This document shows, piece by piece, positions 1 to 6,415 of a stretch of 9,960 bases of DNA. The notes under the pieces were generated by a model. The model searched no databases and was not told the origin of the DNA. It saw only the letters and a program-made list of their open reading frames with translations. The first letter of the stretch is position 1, and every line of letters begins with the position of its first letter. A program made the position numbers and the translations under genes. The DNA comes from an uncultured Kangiella sp. (lineage in GTDB: Bacteria; Pseudomonadota; Gammaproteobacteria; Enterobacterales; DSM-103792), in assembly GCA_946480585.1 (NCBI GenBank), contig CAMLKQ010000064.1:1-9960 (forward strand). Reading direction: 5' to 3'.

Positions 1-440
1 GTGAGCCGGTAATAGGCGGCGCGGGCCAGTAGCGCCCAGAGATCATCACGGACGTGAACGTAGTAGCGTGGATCGGCCGGCTTGCCGCGATTGATCAGGG
101 CGTGGTTGGCATTGAGTTCAAGCTGGTCGCCGAGATTGCTGGTCAGCACAATGCGCTGATTGTCCTGACCGGGATCGAGGATGTCGGCATCGGTGATGAC
201 AAATGGCGCATCGACCACGCGAATGCCGACTTTCTCGGCCGGCGTCACCAGAAAATAATTGTCGCCTTCCTTGCGCAGTACGCGCGCAAACAGCTTCACC
301 AATTCCGGCCGGACGATCGGCGTGCCGAGATACCACCAACTGCCATCGGCGCGGATCTCCATGTCGATGTCACCGCAGAACGGCGGGTTCCATTGCCGCG
401 GATCGCCATTGGCGCTGCCGATTTTGTCGAGAATGTCCAT
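1..440 (-). CDS. DUF1285 family protein (C-terminus cut by window edge)
   Basis: Reading the minus strand from the ATG at 440-438 gives an open frame of 146 codons that runs off the window at base 1. The product starts MDILDKIGSANGDPRQWNPP and contains FCGDIDMEI, GSWWYLGTPI, RPELVKLFARVLR, YFLVTPAEKVGI and DAPFVITDADI. This is the layout I know from the proteobacterial DUF1285 family, small soluble proteins of unknown function, usually about 170 to 190 residues, so roughly the last 25 to 40 residues are missing here. There is no signal peptide or membrane segment. An in-frame stop lies a short way upstream, so 440 is the first possible ATG; no clear Shine-Dalgarno sequence precedes it. The gene diverges from the MOSC gene across 168 bases. 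The family call is confident; the function is unknown and I do not guess one. Confidence 0.85.
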   Translation of the reverse strand, partial: MDILDKIGSANGDPRQWNPPFCGDIDMEIRADGSWWYLGTPIVRPELVKLFARVLRKEGDNYFLVTPAEKVGIRVVDAPFVITDADILDPGQDNQRIVLTSNLGDQLELNANHALINRGKPADPRYYVHVRDDLWALLARAAYYRL

Positions 441-473
441 GCTGTGGCTGCCGGTCGCCGATCAATGGCGGGC

Positions 474-502
474 AGGGTAACCAGCGTGGCCGGCCGACTC
501 AA
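474..502 (-). promoter_or_regulatory. Possible sigma-70 promoter for the DUF1285 gene
   Basis: On the minus strand there is a TTGAGT hexamer (502-497), a 17-base spacer and TACCCT (479-474). This matches the sigma-70 consensus at 4/6 and 3/6 positions. Transcription would start near 467, giving a leader of about 27 bases before the ATG at 440. The match is weak and rests on spacing and position only. Confidence 0.25.
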
Positions 503-513
503 GCGCCATACAC

Positions 514-551
514 GTCAATGTTCATTCCTGCATACGCAGGCCGACATGACA
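514..551. repeat. REP-like imperfect palindrome between DUF1285 and MOSC genes
   Basis: The core is CCTGC (527-531), ATAC (532-535), GCAGG (536-540), a perfect 5-base stem with a 4-base loop. It is flanked by GTCA (514-517) on the left and ATGACA (546-551) on the right, which extend the dyad imperfectly. The pattern GTCATTCC...stem...GGAATGAC resembles the dispersed palindromic repeats common in proteobacterial intergenic DNA. Only one copy is in this window, so repetition cannot be shown. It has no T-run and is not an intrinsic terminator. Confidence 0.4.
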
Positions 552-608
552 GCCGCCGATGTTACGGGCATGCTGCCGGCCTTTCCCTGTGGTCACCGTG
601 GAACCGTC

Positions 609-1406
609 ATGGAGCTCAGCGCGCTGTATCAGTATCCGATCAAGGGCATTGCCGGTCGGGCCTTGACCGAGGCCGAACTGGAGCCGCGCGGGCTGCGCGA
701 TGACCGGCGCTGGCTGCTGGTCGATGCCGACGGCCGTTTCCTGAGCCAGCGCGAGCGGCCGGCCATGGCGCATGTGCGTGCCGAGCCGGAAGCGGACGGT
801 TGGCGGGTGCAGGCGCCGGGTCAGGCCAGCCTGCTGCTGCAACGGCCGGCCGCCAATGCTGCACGCGTGGCGGTCACGGTCTGGGGCGACACAGTCGAAG
901 CGCCACTGGCCGACCCGGCCAGCGCGGCCTGGTTTTCGGCGGTGCTCGGCCAGCCGGTGCGGGTGGTCTACATGGATGCGGCAGCAGTGCGGCCGGTCGA
1001 CCCGGATTACGCCGCCGCCGGCGACGAAGTCAGCTTCGCCGATGGCTTTCCGCTGCTGATCGCCAACGAGGCCTCGCTCGCCGATTTGAGCGAGCGGGTC
1101 GGCGAACCACTCAGCATGGCGCGGTTCCGGCCCAATCTGGTCATCCGCGGCGCCGAGGCCTGGGCCGAGGACGGTTGGCGGCGGCTGCGTATCGGTGAGG
1201 TCGAGATCGAGCTGGTCAAACCCTGCGCCCGCTGCCAGGTCACCACGCTGGACCCGGCCACCGCCGAGCCGCACCCACGTCAGGAGCCGCTGCGGACGCT
1301 GGCACAGTTCCGCAAACAGCAGGGGAAGGTGATGTTCGCGGTCAATGCCATCCCGCGCCGTGGCGGCCTGCTCCGGCTTGGCCAGCGCGTTGAAGTGCTG
1401 GCGTGA
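609..1406 (+). CDS. MOSC domain protein with N-terminal beta-barrel domain (YcbX/mARC-like)
   Basis: A 265-residue soluble protein. The N-terminal MOSC beta-barrel domain (about 1-120) opens with the family's typical LSALYQYPIKG, followed by GLRDDRRWLLVD and FLSQRERP. The MOSC domain proper follows, with FRPNLVI (173-179), AEDGW (186-190) and KPCARCQVTTLD (204-215). In the mARC/YcbX family the cysteine of the RC pair, here Cys209, ligates molybdenum cofactor, and the enzymes reduce N-hydroxylated compounds using electrons from a partner. E. coli YcbX is about 370 residues and carries a C-terminal 2Fe-2S ferredoxin domain; this protein ends before it, so it would need a separate electron donor. 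I chose ATG 609 because the family begins exactly at this motif and a weak GGAA lies 5 bases upstream, although the frame is open much further upstream. The cyclase gene follows after 79 bases in the same direction. The fold is certain; substrate and cofactor use are inferred. Confidence 0.88.
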   Translation: MELSALYQYPIKGIAGRALTEAELEPRGLRDDRRWLLVDADGRFLSQRERPAMAHVRAEPEADGWRVQAPGQASLLLQRPAANAARVAVTVWGDTVEAPLADPASAAWFSAVLGQPVRVVYMDAAAVRPVDPDYAAAGDEVSFADGFPLLIANEASLADLSERVGEPLSMARFRPNLVIRGAEAWAEDGWRRLRIGEVEIELVKPCARCQVTTLDPATAEPHPRQEPLRTLAQFRKQQGKVMFAVNAIPRRGGLLRLGQRVEVLA

Positions 1407-1433
1407 GCGGCGGATTCACCGGCGCGAACTATT

Positions 1434-1479
1434 CTTGTCCCACGGCAGTTCCGTCGGCGTTGACGCCGTTCCGACAAGG
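1434..1479 (+). promoter_or_regulatory. Predicted structured leader covering the ribosome binding site of the cyclase gene
   Basis: The 79 bases between the MOSC stop and the cyclase ATG can fold into a three-way junction. The outer stem pairs CTTGTC (1434-1439) with GACAAG (1473-1478), plus a possible T1433-G1479 wobble. Hairpin A pairs ACGG (1442-1445) with CCGT (1451-1454). Hairpin B pairs CGGCG (1455-1459) with CGCCG (1464-1468) around TTGA. The only Shine-Dalgarno candidate for ATG 1486, AAGG at 1476-1479, lies in the 3' arm of the outer stem. A competing pairing, ACGGC (1442-1446) with GCCGT (1465-1469), excludes hairpins A and B. The pairings are seen directly; any regulatory role is inference. 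It does not match the conserved sequence of the GEMM c-di-GMP riboswitches as I know them. Confidence 0.4.
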
Positions 1480-1485
1480 CGGTCC

Positions 1486-3423
1486 ATGGTAACGAGTGGG
1501 ATGACACGGCTGGCGGCCGCGCTGTTGCTGGTTTCGGCCAGCGCGCTGGCGGCGCCTGCCGCGCTTGAGCGTTGGACCCGTCAGGTTGGGCGCGATCCGG
1601 CGACGGTGCTGACCGAGATGGCGAGCCAGCCGGTAACTGCCGACGCCAGCGCGGCAGCGCGCGCCGAACGGCATTTGCTGGCCGGCGAAGCGCACCTGCT
1701 GCTGACTCGCGGCCGCGAAGCGTTGACCGAAGCCGATGCTGGATTGGCGCTGATCCCGGTTGAACAGGGCGCCGAACTGCCACTGACACCGTTGTCGGTG
1801 CGGTTGCAAATCCTGCGCGCCGGCGCGCTCGATCTGCTCGGCAAGGCAGCGAAAGCGCAGCCCGCACTGAGCCGTTTGCTGGAGCGGCTGGAAGCATCGA
1901 CCGACACACCGCCGCAACTGCTGACCGAAGCGCTGGCGATGCGCGGCACGCTGTCCTTGTCGCTGCTCGATCTGCCGGCTGCGCTCACCGATTTGCAGCG
2001 CGCCTATCAACAGGCACCTGAGCAGGATCCGCACCTCGCGCGCGGTGATGTCGCCGGCATCATCGCCAATCTCTATGCCGAACAAGCCGACACCGAAAAC
2101 GCCCTGCGCTATTACCAGGAAGCCATTCGCTATTTTCAAAAAATTGATGCCGGCGTGAAATTGTCGGTGGCGGTGTATGGCATCGGCACCATGTACCGTG
2201 ACCGGCAAAACTGGCCGGAAGCGCGTCGCTATTTCGGCTGGTCGCTCGATCTGTCGCGCCAGCGTGGCGATGTCCAAGGCGTTGCCTACGCCGAACAGCA
2301 GCTGGCCCATGTCGCGATCGAAACCGGTCAGCTCGCCGAAGCGCAAGGCCTGCTCGATGCCGCGCAACCGCTGTTTGAACAAGCCGAAGATCACGCGATG
2401 GTGATCAACACGCTCATTTCGCGTGCTGATCTCGCTGGCGAACGGCGCGAATTCGGCAAAGCCATGCAATTCCTGCAGCAGGCTGAACTGCTTGCCAAAC
2501 AGCACCAGCTGCAATACGTCGAACACCAGATCTGGCTGCGCCGTTCGGATCTGTACGCTGAGCAGAAGAAATTTTCCGAAGCTTACAACGCGTTCCGGAT
2601 GTTCCATCAAACCCAGGCCGAATTGTTTCGCAGCGAATCGGAGCGGCAATTGCAGGAGCTGCGGGTCAAATTCGACAGCGAGCGCCAGCAACAGCAGAAC
2701 GAATTGCTGCGGCAACAAAACGCCCTGCAGGAAGCAGCCCTGCTGCAACAGCGGCATCGACTCTGGTTGTACGTGGCCGTGGCCATGCTGTCGCTATTGG
2801 CAACCGCCTTTCTGTTGTACGTCATCTACAAAGGTCGGCAACTGCGGCAACGGCTCGATGCGCTGGCGCACACCGACGAATTGACCGGGCTGCCGAACCG
2901 TCGTCACCTGATGCAGGAGGCGCAACTCGAAGTCGAGCGCGCCCGCCGTTACGACTTGCCGCTGTGTCTGGCGGTGCTGGATCTCGATCACTTCAAACAA
3001 ATCAACGATCGATTCGGCCACGCGGTCGGAGATGAGGTATTGCGGCAATTTGCCCAGCTGTGCAAACGGTTGCTGCGGCAAACCGATGTGATGGGCCGGA
3101 TCGGCGGCGAGGAATTTGTGCTGCTGTTACCGCACACGCGGCTCGCGGTGGCGAGCCAGATCCTGGAGCGGCTGCGGCACGATTTCCGGCAACTGGAATG
3201 GCCGCAACTCGGCAACAAGCACCAGCCGACGGTATCGGTCGGGCTGACCACGCTGACCAGCAATGACACGAGCCTCGCCGAGCTGATGCGCCGCGCCGAC
3301 GAAGCACTGTATGCCGCCAAGGCGGCGGGACGTGATCAAGTGCACACCCGCGAGCGGCCGGGTGCCAACGCCACCGGCGGCGACATGCCGCAACAGCTGA
3401 TCAGCCACTACGAGAAATACTGA
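1486..3423 (+). CDS. Membrane diguanylate cyclase: signal peptide, periplasmic TPRs, coiled coil, TM, GGDEF
   Basis: A 645-residue protein that should make cyclic di-GMP from two GTP. A signal peptide (about 1-23, ending SASALA/APA) is followed by a periplasmic TPR-type helical repeat region (about 30-380, clearest near YAEQADTENALRYYQEAI and the repeats after it). A Gln/Glu-rich coiled coil (about 380-425), one membrane helix (426-448) and a cytoplasmic GGDEF domain (about 460-625) follow. In the domain I see DELTGLPNRR (464-473), LDLDHFKQIND with metal ligand Asp499, and GGEEF (540-544), so it should be catalytically active. RQTD (531-534) lies exactly five residues before GGEEF and is the RxxD inhibitory I-site, so product inhibition is expected. 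No EAL domain is present. ATG 1486 has AAGG six bases upstream; ATG 1501 would also keep the signal peptide but has no spaced ribosome site, and ATG 1345 would overlap the MOSC gene and bury the signal peptide. The TPR ligand or partner is unknown. Confidence 0.92.
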   Translation: MVTSGMTRLAAALLLVSASALAAPAALERWTRQVGRDPATVLTEMASQPVTADASAAARAERHLLAGEAHLLLTRGREALTEADAGLALIPVEQGAELPLTPLSVRLQILRAGALDLLGKAAKAQPALSRLLERLEASTDTPPQLLTEALAMRGTLSLSLLDLPAALTDLQRAYQQAPEQDPHLARGDVAGIIANLYAEQADTENALRYYQEAIRYFQKIDAGVKLSVAVYGIGTMYRDRQNWPEARRYFGWSLDLSRQRGDVQGVAYAEQQLAHVAIETGQLAEAQGLLDAAQPLFEQAEDHAMVINTLISRADLAGERREFGKAMQFLQQAELLAKQHQLQYVEHQIWLRRSDLYAEQKKFSEAYNAFRMFHQTQAELFRSESERQLQELRVKFDSERQQQQNELLRQQNALQEAALLQQRHRLWLYVAVAMLSLLATAFLLYVIYKGRQLRQRLDALAHTDELTGLPNRRHLMQEAQLEVERARRYDLPLCLAVLDLDHFKQINDRFGHAVGDEVLRQFAQLCKRLLRQTDVMGRIGGEEFVLLLPHTRLAVASQILERLRHDFRQLEWPQLGNKHQPTVSVGLTTLTSNDTSLAELMRRADEALYAAKAAGRDQVHTRERPGANATGGDMPQQLISHYEKY

Positions 3424-3430
3424 CCCGTCA

Positions 3431-3443
3431 CGCGCTTAGCGCG
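3431..3443. terminator. Small GC hairpin at the convergent cyclase/tusA junction
   Basis: CGCGC (3431-3435) and GCGCG (3439-3443) form a perfect 5-base stem whose 3-base loop is the tusA stop codon (read TAA on the minus strand). It lies between two genes that converge with only 12 bases between their stop codons. There is no good T-run on either side, so it is at best a weak transcription barrier, and read-through in both directions is likely. Confidence 0.2.
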
Positions 3444-3714
3444 GTCCTTTCTGCAGCAGATACAGATAGGGCGTGCTCGCCGTGTGTTGTTGCAGCAGCC
3501 GGTGTTCCATGAAGGTGCAGAACTTCGGAATGTCGCGAGTCGTCGCGGGATCATCGGCGATCACCAATACCGTTTCCTGATCGGCGATTTGGCGCATTTT
3601 CAGCCGCAGCATCATCACCGGTTCCGGGCAGCGCAGGCCGAGCGCATCGTACAGGTGATCGTAGCGCTGGAACGGTGCCGGCAGGCTGGCCAGAATCTCG
3701 TCGAGGCTTTGCAT
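3436..3714 (-). CDS. tusA: TusA sulfur carrier protein
   Basis: A 92-residue cytoplasmic protein matching TusA (SirA) closely. It has [13 protein letters not shown], with the persulfide-carrying Cys29 in the CPEP motif, then [20 protein letters not shown] (52-71), and ends PYLYLLQKG. TusA takes sulfur from cysteine desulfurase IscS and passes it on, in E. coli to TusBCD/TusE for 2-thiolation of tRNA wobble uridine, and it also affects molybdenum cofactor synthesis. The N-terminus is about ten residues longer than the 81-residue E. coli protein. The start ATG (3714-3712) overlaps the hemW stop by one base (TGATG), so translation is probably coupled to hemW and the two share a transcript with rdgB. 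No separate promoter is evident. The related YeeD-type proteins lack this strong match through the C-terminal half, so TusA is the better call. Confidence 0.94.
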   Translation of the reverse strand: MQSLDEILASLPAPFQRYDHLYDALGLRCPEPVMMLRLKMRQIADQETVLVIADDPATTRDIPKFCTFMEHRLLQQHTASTPYLYLLQKGPR

Positions 3715-4919
3715 CAGCCGCTCACTATCGGAATGATTTTGCTGCTGCCGGCACGCTTCAATTCAGTCGGCAGAAAACGTTGCAACACGCTGTTGAGAAA
3801 CCGCAAGCCGGCTTCGGTTGGCGCCAGTAGCTCCGGATCGTCGCGCAAAAGTCCTTCCTGGCGCAGGCGCTGCAGCACCGGCTGCAAGGCATCGAGCCGC
3901 AGACCGGTGCGGGCACCGTAATAGCTTGCCGGCACGCCCTCGACCAGCCGCAAGGCATTCATCATAAATTCAAACGGCATGTCGTCGGCGCTGATGCGAT
4001 CTTCGCCAGCGATATAGCCACCGTTGCCGGCGAGATAGTCCTTCGGATGTTTTTTCTTGTGCGGGCGATAAGCGGTCTGCTGCTGCAGGTCGGTGATCTT
4101 GCCGTGGGCGCCGGCGCCAATGCCGAGGTAATCGCCAAACTGCCAGTAATTCAGATTGTGCAGCGCGCGCCGCGCAGCTGGCGCATAGGCCGAGACTTCA
4201 TAGCGTGGATAACCGCTGGCCTGCAGCAGGGCGTGGCCTTCGTCCTGAATGTCGGACAGCACGTCATCGTCCGGCAGCGCCGGCGGGTCAAAGGCAAACC
4301 GGGTGTTCGGCTCGATGGTCAGCTGATACCACGACAAATGTGTTGGCTTTAATGCAATCGCGATTTCCAGGTCCCGCAGTGCATCGGCTACCGATTGCCC
4401 GGGCAGTCCGTGCATCAGATCGAGATTGAAATTGTCGAAGCCGGCTTCAATCGCCCACTCGGCCGCGCGCCGCGCTTCCAGCTCGCCGTGAATGCGACCA
4501 AGCCGCTCCAGCTGCTTCGGATGGAAACTTTGCACGCCGATCGACAAGCGATTAATGCCCGCTTCGCGAAAGCCTTTGAACTTGCGCGCTTCCGCCGTGC
4601 CCGGATTCGCTTCCATGGTGATCTCGATGTCACCCATGAACGGCAGCAAGGCACGGATGCCAGACAGCAAGCGATCCATCGCCTCCGGCGAAAACAGGGA
4701 CGGCGTACCGCCGCCGAAAAAAATACTGCTGATGCGCCGGCCCCAGACCCGCGGCAGATCTTGTTCAAGATCGCGCAGCAACGTGTCGACGTACTGCGCT
4801 TCCGGGATCTCGCTCTTGCTTTCATGCGAATTGAAATCGCAGTACGGGCATTTGCGCACACACCACGGAATGTGCACATACAGCGCCAGCGGCAAGGGAT
4901 TCTGGAAATGCTGGAACAT
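3714..4919 (-). CDS. hemW: HemW, radical SAM family heme chaperone
   Basis: A 401-residue radical SAM protein of the HemN/HemW group. The 4Fe-4S motif is C20-VRK-C24-PY-C27 followed by D28-F29. The Phe two residues after the third Cys, where HemN (coproporphyrinogen dehydrogenase) has a fourth Cys, marks HemW. Other motifs are [10 protein letters not shown] (67-76), EANPGT (103-108, SAM binding), [12 protein letters not shown] (121-132) and HNLNYW (254-259), which fits the HNxxYW motif linked to heme binding in HemW proteins. The C-terminal third is the HemN_C region. HemW delivers heme to membrane targets such as respiratory enzymes and is not an enzyme of coproporphyrin oxidation; older annotations often misname it. 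The ATG is 5 bases after the rdgB stop with only a distant GAGG upstream, suggesting translational coupling to rdgB. Length is normal for the family. Confidence 0.95.
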   Translation of the reverse strand: MFQHFQNPLPLALYVHIPWCVRKCPYCDFNSHESKSEIPEAQYVDTLLRDLEQDLPRVWGRRISSIFFGGGTPSLFSPEAMDRLLSGIRALLPFMGDIEITMEANPGTAEARKFKGFREAGINRLSIGVQSFHPKQLERLGRIHGELEARRAAEWAIEAGFDNFNLDLMHGLPGQSVADALRDLEIAIALKPTHLSWYQLTIEPNTRFAFDPPALPDDDVLSDIQDEGHALLQASGYPRYEVSAYAPAARRALHNLNYWQFGDYLGIGAGAHGKITDLQQQTAYRPHKKKHPKDYLAGNGGYIAGEDRISADDMPFEFMMNALRLVEGVPASYYGARTGLRLDALQPVLQRLRQEGLLRDDPELLAPTEAGLRFLNSVLQRFLPTELKRAGSSKIIPIVSG

Positions 4920-4924
4920 GATGC

Positions 4925-5554
4925 TCAGGCGCCTCGTTGCGACCGGTGCGCGAGCTTGCCCGGCAAGCGTTCGAGCAAGGTCCGCAGCGCCTGGCCGCGA
5001 TGACTGTGCTGGCCTTTCTCGACCTTACTCAATTCTGCTGACGCACAGTTCAATTCGGGCAACCAGAACAGCGGATCGTAACCAAAGCCGTTGCTGCCGC
5101 GTGGCGCGGTCAGGATACGGCCGTTCCAATAACCTTCGGCGATCAGCGGTGTCGGATCGTCGGCGTGCAGCACGAACGCGAGCAGGCAACAGAAGCGGGC
5201 GCCGCGCTGCGACTCTGGCACGTTAGTCAGTGCCGCGAGCAGTTTGGCGTTGTTGGCGGCGTCATCGGATGGCAGGCCGGCATAGCGCGCCGAGTAAATG
5301 CCAGGCGCGCCATTGAGCGCATCGACTTCAAGACCGGAATCATCAGCCAGCGCCGGCAGGCCGGTCAGCCGGGCGGCATGGCGCGCTTTCAGGATGGCGT
5401 TTTCAACGAACGACAAGCCGGTCTCGTCGGCATCATCGACGCCGAGTTCGCGCTGGGACAGGATCTCGATGCCGAGCGGCGCCAGCAATTCGGTCAGTTC
5501 ACGAATTTTGCCGGCGTTGCCGGAGGCAAGCACGATGCGGAGCGGGGCAGTCAT
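4925..5554 (-). CDS. rdgB: RdgB, dITP/XTP pyrophosphatase
   Basis: A 209-residue Ham1/RdgB family enzyme that hydrolyses non-canonical purine triphosphates (dITP, ITP, XTP, dXTP) to monophosphate and pyrophosphate, keeping deaminated bases out of DNA and RNA. Visible motifs: LASGNAGK (9-16, nucleotide binding), FVENA (49-53), [12 protein letters not shown] (69-80, with the acidic metal and catalytic residues), [12 protein letters not shown] (82-93), [11 protein letters not shown] (153-163) and SHRGQAL (184-190). E. coli RdgB is 197 residues, so the length is right. I chose ATG 5554-5552; a TTG at 5626 extends the frame but adds 24 residues not in the family and would lie upstream of the likely promoter. 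No good Shine-Dalgarno precedes the ATG. It is the first gene of the rdgB-hemW-tusA run and diverges from elbB across 100 bases. Confidence 0.96.
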   Translation of the reverse strand: MTAPLRIVLASGNAGKIRELTELLAPLGIEILSQRELGVDDADETGLSFVENAILKARHAARLTGLPALADDSGLEVDALNGAPGIYSARYAGLPSDDAANNAKLLAALTNVPESQRGARFCCLLAFVLHADDPTPLIAEGYWNGRILTAPRGSNGFGYDPLFWLPELNCASAELSKVEKGQHSHRGQALRTLLERLPGKLAHRSQRGA

Positions 5555-5586
5555 TGGAGCGGAGACACGGCCAGAAAAGTGCCCGC

Positions 5587-5592
5587 AGTATA
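5587..5592 (-). promoter_or_regulatory. Probable -10 element for the rdgB-hemW-tusA operon
   Basis: The minus strand reads TATACT here (5/6 match to TATAAT), 32 bases upstream of the rdgB ATG. A start near 5580 would leave a leader of about 26 bases. No convincing -35 hexamer is found at 16 to 18 bases, so it may depend on an activator or be a chance match. The elbB side of this 100-base divergent region shows only a weak TATCCT and no clear -35. Confidence 0.35.
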
Positions 5593-5642
5593 CGGCAATG
5601 GCGCTATCCTTTGCTGGCTCCGACAAGCTGGCGTCAGGCCTT

Positions 5643-5648
5643 GGGAGG
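5643..5648 (+). promoter_or_regulatory. Strong Shine-Dalgarno site of elbB
   Basis: GGGAGG ends six bases before the elbB ATG at 5655. It is among the best ribosome binding sites in the window and fixes the elbB start. Confidence 0.75.
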
Positions 5649-5654
5649 TGAACG

Positions 5655-6305
5655 ATGAAAGTCGCGGTGATGTTGTCCGGTTGCGGTGTCTACGATGGCA
5701 CCGAAATCCATGAAGCGGTGTTGACGCTGCTGGCGTTGGCGCGAGCCGGTGTTGCTTACCAGTGTCTGGCGCCCAATATGACGCAGGCGCATGTCGTCAA
5801 TCACCTGACTGGCGCGGTCAGCGACGGCGAGTCGCGCAACGTGCTGGTGGAAGCGGCGCGCATTGCCCGCGGTCAGGTGCTCGATGTTGCCAAAGCCAAC
5901 CCGGCCGACTACGCCGCGCTGTTTTTCCCCGGCGGTTTCGGCGCGGCAAAAAATCTCTGCGATTTCGCGTTCAAAGGCGCCGACTGCCAGGTGCAGCCGG
6001 ATGTGCTGAAATTTGCCCAGGCTTTTGCCGTTGCCACGAAGCCGGTCTGCTTCATTTGCATTGCGCCGGCGATGATCCCGCGCATTTACGGCAGCGGAGC
6101 GCGCGGCACCATTGGCACCGATGCCGACACGGCTGCTGCCATCGAAGCGATGGGCGGCGTGCATGTCAGCTGCCCGGTGCGTGAATTCGTGGTCGATGAG
6201 CCGCGCAAAATTGTCTCGACTCCGGCCTACATGCTGGCGCAAAACATCGGCGAAGCGGCCGATGGCATCGAGAAAGCCGTCCAGGCGACCTTGCGCCTGA
6301 TTTGA
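5655..6305 (+). CDS. elbB: ElbB, glyoxalase of the DJ-1/PfpI superfamily
   Basis: A 216-residue cytoplasmic protein that aligns by eye along its full length with E. coli ElbB. It shares [52 protein letters not shown] (90-100), FICIAPAM (133-140), TIGTDADTA by position, and [13 protein letters not shown] near the C-terminus. Cys135 in the CIAPAM segment is the nucleophile-elbow cysteine of the DJ-1/PfpI fold, with a Glu near the N-terminus (EIHE) as its usual partner. E. coli ElbB has glyoxalase III activity (glyoxal to glycolate) and was earlier linked to isoprenoid synthesis, hence the name 'isoprenoid biosynthesis glyoxalase'; the physiological substrate is unsettled. The gene diverges from rdgB and has a strong ribosome site. 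The next gene, rsmJ, starts 110 bases on in the same direction. Confidence 0.95.
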   Translation: MKVAVMLSGCGVYDGTEIHEAVLTLLALARAGVAYQCLAPNMTQAHVVNHLTGAVSDGESRNVLVEAARIARGQVLDVAKANPADYAALFFPGGFGAAKNLCDFAFKGADCQVQPDVLKFAQAFAVATKPVCFICIAPAMIPRIYGSGARGTIGTDADTAAAIEAMGGVHVSCPVREFVVDEPRKIVSTPAYMLAQNIGEAADGIEKAVQATLRLI

Positions 6306-6325
6306 ATCCATTCACATTGTCGGAA

Positions 6326-6346
6326 TCAGCTTGCTGACGAATTTTT
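6326..6346 (+). terminator. Weak candidate terminator after elbB
   Basis: TCAGC (6326-6330) and GCTGA (6333-6337) can pair with a 2-base loop (or 4 bp with a 4-base loop), and five T follow at 6342-6346 after CGAA. The stem is short and the T-run is displaced by four bases, so it would terminate poorly. The rest of 6306-6415 holds no recognisable -35/-10 pair and no small gene that I can support. Confidence 0.25.
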
Positions 6347-6415
6347 CACAACGCTTTCCGTGATGAAGCGAATCGCCAGCAAGCCCGCTCCGGCAACTCA
6401 ATATGTGTGTACTTC

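Noticed and set aside
54..608. N-terminal extension of the MOSC frame across the DUF1285 gene
   Set aside because: The frame is open, but this part is antisense to DUF1285 and the MOSC family begins exactly at the motif following ATG 609.
522..1274. 250-codon minus-strand frame opposite the MOSC gene
   Set aside because: Antisense shadow of a recognised protein; the product has no recognisable motif.
1407..1485. Known c-di-GMP (GEMM) riboswitch in the cyclase leader
   Set aside because: The leader is structured but I do not see the conserved GEMM-I sequence blocks, and at about 46 bases the structured part is shorter than that aptamer.
1429..2757. Long open frame (442 codons) on the minus strand opposite the cyclase gene
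   Set aside because: It lies wholly antisense to a gene with a clear signal peptide, TPR and GGDEF domains. The translation is Gln/Arg-rich low-complexity sequence with no recognisable domain, as expected of a shadow frame in GC-rich DNA.
3714..4919. Annotation as oxygen-independent coproporphyrinogen III oxidase (HemN)
   Set aside because: The cluster motif is CxxxCxxC followed by D-F, without HemN's fourth cysteine, and the protein is about 400 rather than about 450 residues, so HemW is the correct call.
5555..5626. Upstream TTG start for rdgB
   Set aside because: It would add 24 residues foreign to the family and lies upstream of the likely -10 element; ATG 5554 begins right at the conserved N-terminus.
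5634..6311. 225-codon minus-strand frame covering all of elbB
   Set aside because: elbB matches its family end to end and has a strong ribosome site; the opposite frame gives an Arg/His-rich product with no motif.
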